Source: Arcanobacterium bovis
GTDB taxonomy: Bacteria > Actinomycetota > Actinomycetes > Actinomycetales > Actinomycetaceae
Assembly (NCBI RefSeq): GCF_004331995.1
Contig: NZ_SJDT01000001.1
Span: 124,001 to 188,000 of the forward strand
Reading direction: 5' to 3'
DNA: 64,000 bases
The notes beneath the pieces are model-generated. The model was not told the DNA's origin, searched no databases, and saw only the letters and a program-made list of their open reading frames with translations. The position numbers and the translations under genes were made by a program. This document shows positions 17,967 through 25,473 of this stretch, piece by piece (the first letter of the stretch is position 1; each line of letters starts with the position of its first letter).

Positions 17967-18998
17967 GTGGAAATTTGGTCTCTGAAGCTACCTCCGATAG
18001 GGGCGATTCGGGTTGAGCACGGCTATGATCACGAATTCCAGCGCAAGTACTCGAATTGGCCGTTTCGGGAAAAGAAATCCGACAAGACGACACGCGTTGG
18101 TCAAGGGGATACGTTCAGCGACGGCGTCGATCGCCTGCTCAATCCGAGCGTCAAGAATTTCACCGTGGTAGATCGCTTTAGACGAGGCATGAAACGAGCC
18201 GATTCAAAGCTCAATATATATGTGGTTGGGAACCGAAATCACCTCGTCAATCGGGTTACATCTGGAACTTTCGCTTTAACTGACGAGTTCTTGAACAGCA
18301 CCGATTCAACGGAATTTAAGTCAACAGTGTCCGGATCTCGCATGCGCTATATCCGCAATAAAGAACGAGAGGCCGAGCCATTGCTGCTTGAGATTAAGAA
18401 AAATTTGTTTAATGAGATCGTCTATGTTGCTGCCATTGATCCTGTAAATGGGCGTAGAGTATTCTTCACTCCGCAACCTCATAGTGCAAGCAGCAAGTAC
18501 ATATTGAACATATTCCACCATCGATTCCGCAGACTACTGCGGCCATTGGCAATGTCGTTTTTGACACTGCTTGCTGTCATCAGTCCGTTCATAGCTATGA
18601 CCTATGCAGATGAGGGATTTGGCGATCCACATACTCAAGCTACGAGCGCTTCTGCTTTTAAGTTTGAGCTTCCTATTCCACCTTTTCTCGAAGACTTGGC
18701 CACGCAATTCGCTCCAAAGAAATCCCATAGTTCTGAGTCCGGCAGTCACAACGAAGGGAGAGCCTCCAACGACACGGACGCAGGTAGCACTTCCAATGAC
18801 GGGAACGCGGCTAGCACTTCCAACCAAGATAATGAAGACGACGAAGACGTTTGGGACACTATCGGGCTGATCATCGGCTTAGGTGCAATTGCTTCTATAG
18901 TGATTATCCCTATGGTTAAACAGTACAACAGGGATAGAAAATTCCGACGCGATTTTCTTGCTTCCCAAGATTTCAAAATACGCCGTGGAATCTCTTAG
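17967..18998 (+). CDS. Two-pass membrane protein with low-complexity acidic linker, unrecognised
   Basis: 343 aa from GTG 17967 with AAGGAG six bases upstream. Residues 1-190 are cytosolic by prediction: basic and mixed, with no motif recognised. TM1 is about 194-214 (MSFLTLLAVISPFIAMTY). Residues 215-298 are an external segment with PIPPFLEDLATQF and a Ser/Asn/Asp-rich linker holding repeated STSN units and the run NEDDEDVWD. TM2 is about 299-317 (IGLIIGLGAIASIVIIPMV), followed by a basic cytosolic tail. The composition suggests an anchored surface linker between two cytosolic ends. No function can be assigned. Its 3' end overlaps a higA remnant on the other strand. Confidence 0.6.
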   Translation: MEIWSLKLPPIGAIRVEHGYDHEFQRKYSNWPFREKKSDKTTRVGQGDTFSDGVDRLLNPSVKNFTVVDRFRRGMKRADSKLNIYVVGNRNHLVNRVTSGTFALTDEFLNSTDSTEFKSTVSGSRMRYIRNKEREAEPLLLEIKKNLFNEIVYVAAIDPVNGRRVFFTPQPHSASSKYILNIFHHRFRRLLRPLAMSFLTLLAVISPFIAMTYADEGFGDPHTQATSASAFKFELPIPPFLEDLATQFAPKKSHSSESGSHNEGRASNDTDAGSTSNDGNAASTSNQDNEDDEDVWDTIGLIIGLGAIASIVIIPMVKQYNRDRKFRRDFLASQDFKIRRGIS

Positions 18999-19192
18999 GG
19001 GTGTTGGTTAGAGGCTCAATTGCAGCCAGCTGATCTGCAATGCGCCCCTGCGCCAGCTCAAGAGCATTGCAACTCTGTAAGTTGAGCCAGAATTGCCGTT
19101 CAACACCAAAATAACGCCCGAAGCGAAGCGCCATATCCACAGCGATCGCACGCTTACTATCACCAGCACGCTTACTATCGCACGCTTACCAT
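18978..19192 (-). pseudogene. HigA antitoxin C-terminal remnant, copy B
   Basis: The minus strand from 19164 reads GDSKRAIAVDMALRFGRYFG then VERQFWLNLQ, the hallmark C-terminal half of HigA (KRAITADTALRLGRYFG-x-x-PQFWLNLQ), and runs open to TGA at 18978. There is no start codon. The repeat GATAGTAAGCGTGC at its head occurs two to three times and duplicates the SKRA codons. The matching N-terminal half lies at 21075-21244, beyond the monooxygenase operon. Confidence 0.75.
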
Positions 19193-19265
19193 GGGCGATC
19201 TCACTATTGGCACCGCCTCACCTTATGGTAAAATAGTTTAATATTCAACTACTTTAGGAGAAGTT

Positions 19266-20375
19266 ATGGATTTTGGTATTTTTACAGTCGGCGATGTTAC
19301 TACTGATCCCGTCAACGGAACGACGCCTAGCGAGCATGAACGCATCAAGAACACGGTAGCTATTGCCAAGCATGCCGAAGCAGCGGGTCTTGATGTTTTT
19401 GCTACTGGCCAGCATCACAATCCACCCTTTGCTGCGCCGGCAAATCCTCCAGTCCTTTTGGCATATCTAGCAGCACAAACATCAAAGATTAAACTCTCAA
19501 CGTCAACCACTCTGATCACCACCACAGATCCTGTGCGCATTGCTGAAGATTACTCCTATCTTCAGCACCTAGCCGGCGGTCGTATCGATCTGATGATGGG
19601 TCGCGGCAACACTGGCCCCGTCTACCCGTGGTTTGGCAAAGACATCCGAAACGGCATAAACCTCGCCATCGAAAACTACAACCTCCTTCACCGTTTATGG
19701 CGTGAAGAGAACGTGGATTGGGAAGGAAAATTCCGCACTCCACTCCAAGGTTTTACAGCAACGCCGCGTCCGCTCGACGACGTCGCCCCGTTCGTATGGC
19801 ACGGTTCAATTCGATCCCCCGAAATTGCGGAGCAAGCGGCATACTATGGGGACGGCTTCTTCCACAACAACATCTTCTGGCCAACTTCGCACACCAAGAG
19901 ATTGGTTAATCTCTACCGCCAGCGGTACGAAAAATACGGGCACGGCAAAGCACACCAAGCATTCGTTGGCCTTGGCGGTCAGGTGTTCATTCGCAAAAAT
20001 TCTCAAGATGCCATCAATGAATTCCGTCCATACTTCGACATCGCGCCGGTCTACGGCCACGGACCATCATTGGAAGAGTTCATGGAGCAAACGCCGCTAA
20101 CCGTTGGATCTCCAGATCAAATTATTGAACGATACCTGTCGTTCCACGACTGGGCTGGTGACTATCAGCGGCAATTATTCCTCATCGATCACGCAGGTCT
20201 GCCGCTCAAAACGGTTTTGGAGCAGATCGATATTTTGGCTGAAGAAGTGGTTCCCGTTCTTCGTCGCGAATACGCTGCGCGCAAGTCGCCCGATGTGCCC
20301 GACGCACCGAACCACGAGTGGCTCCTCGAGCGCCACCGCGCTGGAAACGACCCAATACCTGGAGGACGCCAATGA
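19266..20375 (+). CDS. FMN-dependent luciferase-like monooxygenase, CE1758 type
   Basis: 369 aa from ATG 19266 with TTTAGGAG upstream. The bacterial luciferase-like fold is evident: MDFGIFTVGDVTTDPV at the start, EAAGLDVFATGQHHNPPF, then KLSTSTTLITTTDPVRIAEDY and LAGGRIDLMMGRGNTGPVYP with the conserved RGN, DVAPFVWHGSIRSPEIAEQA, and LTVGSPDQIIERYLSFHDWA. It belongs to the subfamily always paired with a CE1759-type FMN reductase, encoded next. The pair is expected to oxidise a small substrate with FMNH2 and oxygen; the substrate is unknown. The operon is flanked by the two halves of a higA remnant. Confidence 0.85.
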   Translation: MDFGIFTVGDVTTDPVNGTTPSEHERIKNTVAIAKHAEAAGLDVFATGQHHNPPFAAPANPPVLLAYLAAQTSKIKLSTSTTLITTTDPVRIAEDYSYLQHLAGGRIDLMMGRGNTGPVYPWFGKDIRNGINLAIENYNLLHRLWREENVDWEGKFRTPLQGFTATPRPLDDVAPFVWHGSIRSPEIAEQAAYYGDGFFHNNIFWPTSHTKRLVNLYRQRYEKYGHGKAHQAFVGLGGQVFIRKNSQDAINEFRPYFDIAPVYGHGPSLEEFMEQTPLTVGSPDQIIERYLSFHDWAGDYQRQLFLIDHAGLPLKTVLEQIDILAEEVVPVLRREYAARKSPDVPDAPNHEWLLERHRAGNDPIPGGRQ

Positions 20376-20995
20376 AAATCGTTGCCGTATGGACGGGACT
20401 TAGCGAAGAATCAGCCACTACCCGCCTTGCCGAACGCATGATCAAGAGCGCTACTGAGCGTTTTACTGCAGCCGGTAAGGATGTGCAGGTAACGCGAATC
20501 AATGTTCGCGAAATTGCCGCTTCACTGACTAAAATGACGCTCGCACCAGCTCCATATCCCGATGTTGAAGCCGCTTTCGCCGCCGTCAAAGAAGCTGACG
20601 CAGTGATTACCGTAACGCCGATTTACAAGGCTGCTCCCGTAGCGCTCCACACCCTGTTCTGGCAGTTGATTGACGACGCCGCACTTGCCGGAACGCCTGT
20701 AGCTATCGGCGCAACGGGTGGCACCGCGCGTCATAGTCTTGCCGTGGATACGACCTTGCGCCCGATTCTTTCTTATCTCAAAGCAAGCGTTACGCCCACA
20801 TCCATCTTTGCCGCAACCGCTGACTGGGGATCGACTGATTCGAATAGGCGACTTGCTGCGCGTATCGAATCGGTTATTGATGAACTTTTGCCGAATATGG
20901 CGCGCGTATCACGCCAAGAACGCCAGGCAGAACGGATAGCAGACGAATACGACCCCGACGGCGTCGTACCTTTTGCTCAACTGCTTGCTCAATAA
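20372..20995 (+). CDS. NAD(P)H-dependent FMN reductase, CE1759 type
   Basis: 207 aa from ATG 20372; the start overlaps the preceding TGA (ATGA), giving tight coupling. The flavodoxin-like fold shows KIVAVWTGLSEESATTRLAERM, VITVTPIYKAAPVALHTLF, GTPVAIGATGGTARHSLAVD and TSIFAATADWGS, matching NADPH-dependent FMN reductases. It supplies FMNH2 to the upstream luciferase-like monooxygenase. The C-terminus is charged (YDPDGVVPFAQLLAQ). A strong hairpin follows at 21002-21057. Confidence 0.85.
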   Translation: MKIVAVWTGLSEESATTRLAERMIKSATERFTAAGKDVQVTRINVREIAASLTKMTLAPAPYPDVEAAFAAVKEADAVITVTPIYKAAPVALHTLFWQLIDDAALAGTPVAIGATGGTARHSLAVDTTLRPILSYLKASVTPTSIFAATADWGSTDSNRRLAARIESVIDELLPNMARVSRQERQAERIADEYDPDGVVPFAQLLAQ

Positions 20996-21001
20996 CGTGA
21001 C

Positions 21002-21057
21002 CTTGGCGTTTACGAGACGCGGATACGTCAACCAAAGTCTCGTAAACTTAAGCCAAG
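21002..21057 (+). terminator. Terminator hairpin of the monooxygenase operon
   Basis: GTTTACGAGAC (21008-21018) and GTCTCGTAAAC (21037-21047) pair perfectly, extended by CTTGGC (21002-21007) with GCCAAG (21052-21057) past a TTAA bulge. Confidence 0.7.
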
Positions 21058-21074
21058 TGCTCCCCACGAGTACC

Positions 21075-21244
21075 TCATTCGGCCGAACAGCACAATGAGT
21101 CCATTAAAATCTCGCCCGGATGGATCGGGGCGTAAAGTTTGTTAGTCATAGTGCACCTCAATGATAGTCCTCGATAATCACATTCTCAGGCCCAGCGTCG
21201 GTCCACTTTCACACCGTGTCACCGCTAGTGAAGCAGTTGATCAC
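21075..21244 (-). pseudogene. higB-higA remnant, copy B: truncated higB and HigA N-terminus
   Basis: A GTG at 21242-21244 with GGAGAG upstream opens MINCFTSGDTV and stops; the same region then reads KWTDAGPENVIIEDYH with TGA at 21158-21160, which is the HigB C-terminus. About 60 central codons are missing. HigA starts at ATG 21147-21149 and reads MTNKLYAPIHPGEILMDS before a stop at 21075. The missing HigA half lies at 18978-19192, on the far side of the monooxygenase operon. Confidence 0.75.
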
Positions 21245-21522
21245 CTCTCCAATTTAACACACATGACGCAATGCGTTAATAACGCTACGCGTTAAACCTG
21301 AACTCGACCACATTTATGCACGCACATTCATGTGTGCAAGCACTTCTCGCTTTGCCACTTCTAAACCCAACAAATAATTCTAGACACCCAAAAACAAGGT
21401 AACTTGCGACCCGCATCGAAAATCATGAGTCCACACCAGGCAACAAGCTTGATCTTGACGCAGTTCATCAACATCAGCACGCCGCCAGTGCCCAAGAGAC
21501 GCATCGGCGATAGACTCACAAT

Positions 21523-21918
21523 ATGAAAAATCCAGTTCACCACATTGAGCTGTGGACCAACGATCTTGAGACAACATCTGCGTCGTTCGACTGGCTTCTC
21601 CCCCTTCTCGGGTGGGAGGCACAGCATGATCCAAGCTGGCCACAGGGGCGAATCTGGCACCATTCAAGCGGATTATACATCGTGCTTGAGAAATCCCCTG
21701 CCGTGTCGGGTCTACAGGACCGTATGAGGGCTGGGCTCAATCATCTTGCGCTTCGCGCATCCGATCACGAGCAACTAGATCAGCTACGCGCCGACTGCGT
21801 CGCGTATGGCTGGACTGAATTGTTTGCGGATGACTATCCGTATGCGGGCGGTCCGGACCACACAGCACTGTACATCGAGAATGCTGAGGGTTTCGAGCTG
21901 GAGATTGTCGTCGATTGA
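21523..21918 (+). CDS. VOC family (glyoxalase-like) protein
   Basis: 131 aa, one full VOC module of two beta-alpha-beta-beta-beta units: VHHIELWTNDLETTSASFDW with a metal-ligand histidine, LLGWEAQHDPSWPQGRIWHH, then LNHLALRASDHEQLDQLRADC and HTALYIENAEGFELEIVVD ending in the conserved glutamate. Family members include glyoxalase I, ring-cleavage dioxygenases and fosfomycin or bleomycin resistance proteins, so the activity is open. It is alone on this strand, between copies of the ychF 3' end, and convergent with ychF. Confidence 0.8.
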   Translation: MKNPVHHIELWTNDLETTSASFDWLLPLLGWEAQHDPSWPQGRIWHHSSGLYIVLEKSPAVSGLQDRMRAGLNHLALRASDHEQLDQLRADCVAYGWTELFADDYPYAGGPDHTALYIENAEGFELEIVVD

Positions 21919-22037
21919 ACATCGAAAATAGCGCGAATCTCCCCGTTGCTTCGCGCGCCCGAGATCGCCTCACTACCTAACGAATACCTCAATAGCCATC
22001 CCGAAACACCTCAATGAGATCCCACACCGGGAAGAGA

Positions 22038-22078
22038 AAAGCGATCCATCGTCTCTATCGAAGATAGTGGATCGCTTT
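22038..22078. terminator. Bidirectional terminator between VOC gene and ychF
   Basis: AAAGCGATCCA (22038-22048) and TGGATCGCTTT (22068-22078) pair perfectly, with an inner TCTATCGAAGATA hairpin in the loop, between convergent genes. Confidence 0.7.
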
Positions 22079-22097
22079 CCTAGAGTTTTAGTGAAAA

Positions 22098-23177
22098 CTA
22101 AACGTTAAACCTAAACTCGACCACATCGCCGTCGTGCATGACGTAATCCTTGCCCTCCATACGCAACTTTCCGTGCGCACGTGCCTCGGCAATCGACCCA
22201 AACTCGACCAAATCCTCGAACGAAACAACCTCAGCTTTGATGAAGCCTCGCTCAAAATCGGTATGAATCACGCCCGCCGCCTGCGGCGCAGTCCAGCCCT
22301 TACGAATCGTCCACGCACGCGCTTCCTTCGGACCCGCCGTCAGATACGTCTGCAAGCCGAGCGTCTCGAAACCAACGCGAGCCAACTGATCGAGCCCAGA
22401 TTCTTCCTGGCCCGACTCAAGGAGCATCGCACGCGCTTCGTCTTCCTCCAGCTCAACTAGCTCAGATTCAAACTTCGCATCCAAGAAAATCGCTTCCGCA
22501 GGCGCAACAAGCTCACGCAACTTCGCCTGCATGTCTTTGTCTGCCAGCCCGTCGTCGTCGGTATTAAAAACGTAAATGAAAGGCTTGGATGTCATGAGCT
22601 GGAACGACTTGAGAATGTCCTGGTCAAGCTCAGTACCAGCAGACGACAGCGTCTTACCCTGCTCGAGAATCGCGAGCGCCGCCTGCGCCGTCTCCACCAC
22701 TTCCTTGTCGATCTTCTTGCCCGTAAGCTCCTTCTGCAAACGCGGGAGCTGCTTTTCGAGCGTCTGAATGTCGGCGAGCACGAGTTCCGTGGTGATCGTT
22801 TCGATGTCCGACGCCGGATCCACGCGTCCGTCCACGTGCGTCACGTCTGGATCGGCAAAAGCACGAGTGACCTGGCAAATCGCATCGGCTTCGCGGATAT
22901 TGGCGAGGAACTGGTTTCCAAGACCTTCACCCTCCGAAGCTCCACGCACAATACCTGCAATATCAACGAAAGACACGGTTGCGGGAAGAATTTTCTGGCT
23001 GTTAAAGATCTCCGCCAGTTTGTTAAGACGCTCATCAGGGAGCGGAACAATTCCCACATTCGGCTCAATCGTGGCAAACGGATAGTTTGCTGCGAGCACG
23101 GTTGCGCGGGTAAGAGCGTTGAATAGTGTTGATTTGCCGACGTTGGGCAGTCCTGCGATTCCAATTGTTAAAGCCAC
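22098..23177 (-). CDS. ychF: Redox-regulated ribosome-binding ATPase YchF
   Basis: 359 aa, full length. The G-domain P-loop GIAGLPNVGKSTLFNALT lies at residues 6-23; SFVDIAGIVRGASEGEGLGN is the switch region. The base-recognition site is FNTDDD rather than NKxD, as expected for this ATP-specific Obg relative. A coiled-coil insert follows, and a C-terminal TGS domain ends YVMHDGDVVEFRFNV. YchF binds ribosomes and hydrolyses ATP. It stands alone; upstream lies a cluster of TCGACAC sites shared with divergent rmuC. Confidence 0.95.
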   Translation of the reverse strand: MALTIGIAGLPNVGKSTLFNALTRATVLAANYPFATIEPNVGIVPLPDERLNKLAEIFNSQKILPATVSFVDIAGIVRGASEGEGLGNQFLANIREADAICQVTRAFADPDVTHVDGRVDPASDIETITTELVLADIQTLEKQLPRLQKELTGKKIDKEVVETAQAALAILEQGKTLSSAGTELDQDILKSFQLMTSKPFIYVFNTDDDGLADKDMQAKLRELVAPAEAIFLDAKFESELVELEEDEARAMLLESGQEESGLDQLARVGFETLGLQTYLTAGPKEARAWTIRKGWTAPQAAGVIHTDFERGFIKAEVVSFEDLVEFGSIAEARAHGKLRMEGKDYVMHDGDVVEFRFNV

Positions 23178-23218
23178 ACGAACAGTCTAGTTGGGATCGC
23201 GGCTTTCTGGGTAATTCA

Positions 23219-23291
23219 AAACGTGTCGATAAAATCGAAAAAATCGACACGTTTATACGACGTGTCGAAAGAATCGACATATCATCGACAC
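23219..23291. promoter_or_regulatory. Cluster of TCGACAC/GTGTCGA sites between ychF and rmuC
   Basis: The 7-mer occurs at 23223-23229 (GTGTCGA), 23244-23250 (TCGACAC), 23262-23268 (GTGTCGA), 23274-23280 (one mismatch, TCGACAT) and 23285-23291. The first two form an 11-bp inverted repeat (23219-23229 with 23244-23254). The position between divergent genes suggests an operator array for an unidentified regulator. Confidence 0.5.
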
Positions 23292-23340
23292 ATCCAACCG
23301 GACATCATTTTTGGCAGGAGGCACAAACTAGACTGAAACC

Positions 23341-24561
23341 ATGACGATCAACATTCCTGTTCTTATGCTACTTTTACTGCTCACAGCTATAGCTGGCGGG
23401 CTCGGCGGATATAGCTTCGCGCACAGTCGGGCACGAAGTCGCGAGTCGGAGCTGTCCCAGCAGCTCTCGGCTTCACGCGAGCAACTCCTCATCACTTCCG
23501 GCAAGCTCGAGCGATTAGAAACCGAAAATACTGAACTCATCGAACGTTTTGGTGAAGATTCTTCGATCTTGCAGGTGCTCTCCCCTATCGTGAAGCAACT
23601 TGACGATGTAAACCAGCAAGTCCAGCGCCTAGATCAACGCACGATTGCGCACAACACACAAGTGCTCACTCATCTTCAGAACGACGCGCGGGTGCAAGCT
23701 GAGCTTTCACACACCACGGCTTCTCTCAATGCGGCTTTACGTTCAACGTCTGCCCGGGGAAACTGGGGCGAAGTGCAGCTAAAGCGGCTCGTTGAAGCTG
23801 CTGGAATGCTTGAACGCGTCGATTTTGACGTGCAGACCACCTCAGCGAAATTCGCTTTCCCTGCATCAAGCAGTGCAACTGCGGCTCCGGCAGAAAAATC
23901 TCGACTGCGCCCAGATGCCATCATTCATCTTCCTGGAGGTGGGCATATCGCTATCGACGCAAAAACGCCCATGGATGCGTTTTTACGCGCACAAGAAATC
24001 GATGCATCACAACTAGCAGGAGCACAAGAGCGCAATGAACTGCTCAAAAAGCACGCAAAGGCAGTGCAAAGTCATATACAAGCCCTGGTAAAACGCAATT
24101 ATCCCGGCGATTTTCCCGATTCTCCGCAAATCACTGTCATGTTTTTACCATCCGAAGGTCTCCTGGCCGAAGCACTCGAAGCAGACGCAGCTTTGCTTGA
24201 ATCTGCGCTGCGTACGGGTATCGTCCCCACCTCGCCTAGTTCACTACTGGCATTGCTCCGCGCTGTAGCTTCCGTGTGGTCATCCGCTGCGGCATCCGAA
24301 GAAGCACGTGAGATAGTCAATCTGGGCCGCACGCTCGTAGAACGACTCAATACCGTGGTCAAACACCTGGGATCACTTGGGAAGTCACTCGGAAGCTCGG
24401 TCGATAGCTACAACAAAGCTATAGCTTCACTCGAATCGCGCGTGCTGGTCACGGCTCGTAAATTCGATTCACTTGATACCCAAGCCCTTGAAATAGCGCC
24501 ACCACCAGCACAATTAGCTACAAGTGAAACCACAATCCGCCTCCCGAAAGAGCTTGCGTGA
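23341..24561 (+). CDS. rmuC: RmuC-type DNA recombination protein
   Basis: 406 aa. One N-terminal membrane helix (IPVLMLLLLLTAIAGGLGGY, residues 5-24) is followed by a coiled coil to about residue 130 (Glu/Gln/Leu-rich). The RmuC nuclease-like domain follows: RGNWGEVQLKRLVEAAGM, LRPDAIIHLPGGGHIAIDAK with the restriction-endonuclease-like core, then FPDSPQITVMFLPSEGLLAEAL and TPSSLLALLRAVASVWSS. RmuC limits recombination at inverted repeats. It is divergent from ychF; the 3' end runs into the repeats at 24621-24670. Confidence 0.93.
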   Translation: MTINIPVLMLLLLLTAIAGGLGGYSFAHSRARSRESELSQQLSASREQLLITSGKLERLETENTELIERFGEDSSILQVLSPIVKQLDDVNQQVQRLDQRTIAHNTQVLTHLQNDARVQAELSHTTASLNAALRSTSARGNWGEVQLKRLVEAAGMLERVDFDVQTTSAKFAFPASSSATAAPAEKSRLRPDAIIHLPGGGHIAIDAKTPMDAFLRAQEIDASQLAGAQERNELLKKHAKAVQSHIQALVKRNYPGDFPDSPQITVMFLPSEGLLAEALEADAALLESALRTGIVPTSPSSLLALLRAVASVWSSAAASEEAREIVNLGRTLVERLNTVVKHLGSLGKSLGSSVDSYNKAIASLESRVLVTARKFDSLDTQALEIAPPPAQLATSETTIRLPKELA

Positions 24562-24620
24562 ATTACAAAAGCTTCCCAGCTCACGAACACCTTGCGAATC
24601 ACAAAAGCTTTGCGGCTCAC

Positions 24621-24670
24621 AAGATCTTTCGTGAATCACAAGTACAAGATCTTTCGTGAATCACAAGTAC
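24621..24670. repeat. Perfect 25-bp tandem repeat over the alkD stop codon
   Basis: 24621-24645 and 24646-24670 are identical. The second copy contains the alkylation-repair gene stop (24661-24663) and last codons; the first is untranslated. Related imperfect units (AATTACAAAAGCTT, AATCACAAAAGCTT) precede it at 24560-24620. Confidence 0.85.
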
Positions 24671-25473
24671 TTGCTCGCTTCGCGGCGCGTGAGCGCCGCG
24701 GCCGAGTGCTTATCTAAGAATGCAGCTACCCAGCTCGGATTAGTCTTGGAGTATTCGCGCAGCGACCAGCCGATTGCTTTTTGGATAAAGAACTCATCAC
24801 CAAATTCTGTACCCGGCAAATTCTTCACCAAAATCTGTTCAAACAGTTCAGTATCGGTATCCTCCCGAAAATGCAGCTGGTGATCAATCGCAATTCGACG
24901 AGTCCAGAAATTCGAATCCTCAGCCCAAGCGAGCATTACGTCTTTGGCCTGCGCATCCTTGCGCACAATGTCACCAACAGTTCGATGCAAAGCATCAACA
25001 GTATCCCACCAGGATTTCGATTCAACCAGCGTCTTTATCCGTGGCAAATCAGCCAGCCCCAACAGATGCGACACCTGGCGCAAATAATCAGCAGCCACGT
25101 ACTGGAATTCGCGTTGCGGCAAAGCCCAGCACATCGAAATAAAACTCCAGTCCGCATGAGGATCGCGCCGTGCCACTTTGAAAAATGGCTTCGAGATAGC
25201 CTTGCGCTCAGGAGTTTTCACACCAAGAAAAGCGAACTGGTCACGCATATATTTCTGCATACCAATCGCATTTTCACGATCTGCAGCAGCCATCAACTGC
25301 GCAACTAGAAGCGCACCGTCCATCGAGGTATCAAACGCCTCACCAGCGAAAACCGGATCAATCGGCGTCTGTGCCACCACGCCGTCTAGCGCATCAAGAG
25401 GTGAACTAAGCGCACCAGCACGCAAATCATCCATACTCATACCACCATCACATCGAGCGATTAGCTCGAGCAT
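24661..25473 (-). CDS. DNA alkylation repair (AlkD-like HEAT) protein
   Basis: Up to 270 aa; ATG codons at 25440 and 25434 are alternative starts and would avoid overlap with ispH. The conserved core starts near residue 70: [20 protein letters not shown], then [34 protein letters not shown] and [20 protein letters not shown]. The last is the HEAT-repeat signature of AlkD, which excises 3- and 7-alkylpurines. [22 protein letters not shown] is the C-terminal block with the catalytic-region aspartates and tryptophans. It overlaps or abuts the ispH end, so co-transcription is likely. Confidence 0.87.
   Translation of the reverse strand: MLELIARCDGGMSMDDLRAGALSSPLDALDGVVAQTPIDPVFAGEAFDTSMDGALLVAQLMAAADRENAIGMQKYMRDQFAFLGVKTPERKAISKPFFKVARRDPHADWSFISMCWALPQREFQYVAADYLRQVSHLLGLADLPRIKTLVESKSWWDTVDALHRTVGDIVRKDAQAKDVMLAWAEDSNFWTRRIAIDHQLHFREDTDTELFEQILVKNLPGTEFGDEFFIQKAIGWSLREYSKTNPSWVAAFLDKHSAAALTRREASKYL

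Larger units (their letters stand above)
21290..22126. repeat. Direct repeat of the ychF 3' end flanking the VOC gene
   Basis: 21290-21313 matches 22103-22126 at 23 of 24 bases. The second copy is the end of ychF (codons VVEFRFNV-stop, complement); the first, out of context, would read VVEFRFNA-stop on the minus strand. The 0.8 kb between them holds the VOC gene. Confidence 0.65.

Noticed and set aside
21361-21663. Minus-strand frames before and across the VOC gene start
   Set aside because: They overlap the VOC coding region and show no recognisable domain.
24560-24670. Attachment site of an integrated element
   Set aside because: The repeats are adjacent tandem copies with no integrase or cargo between them.
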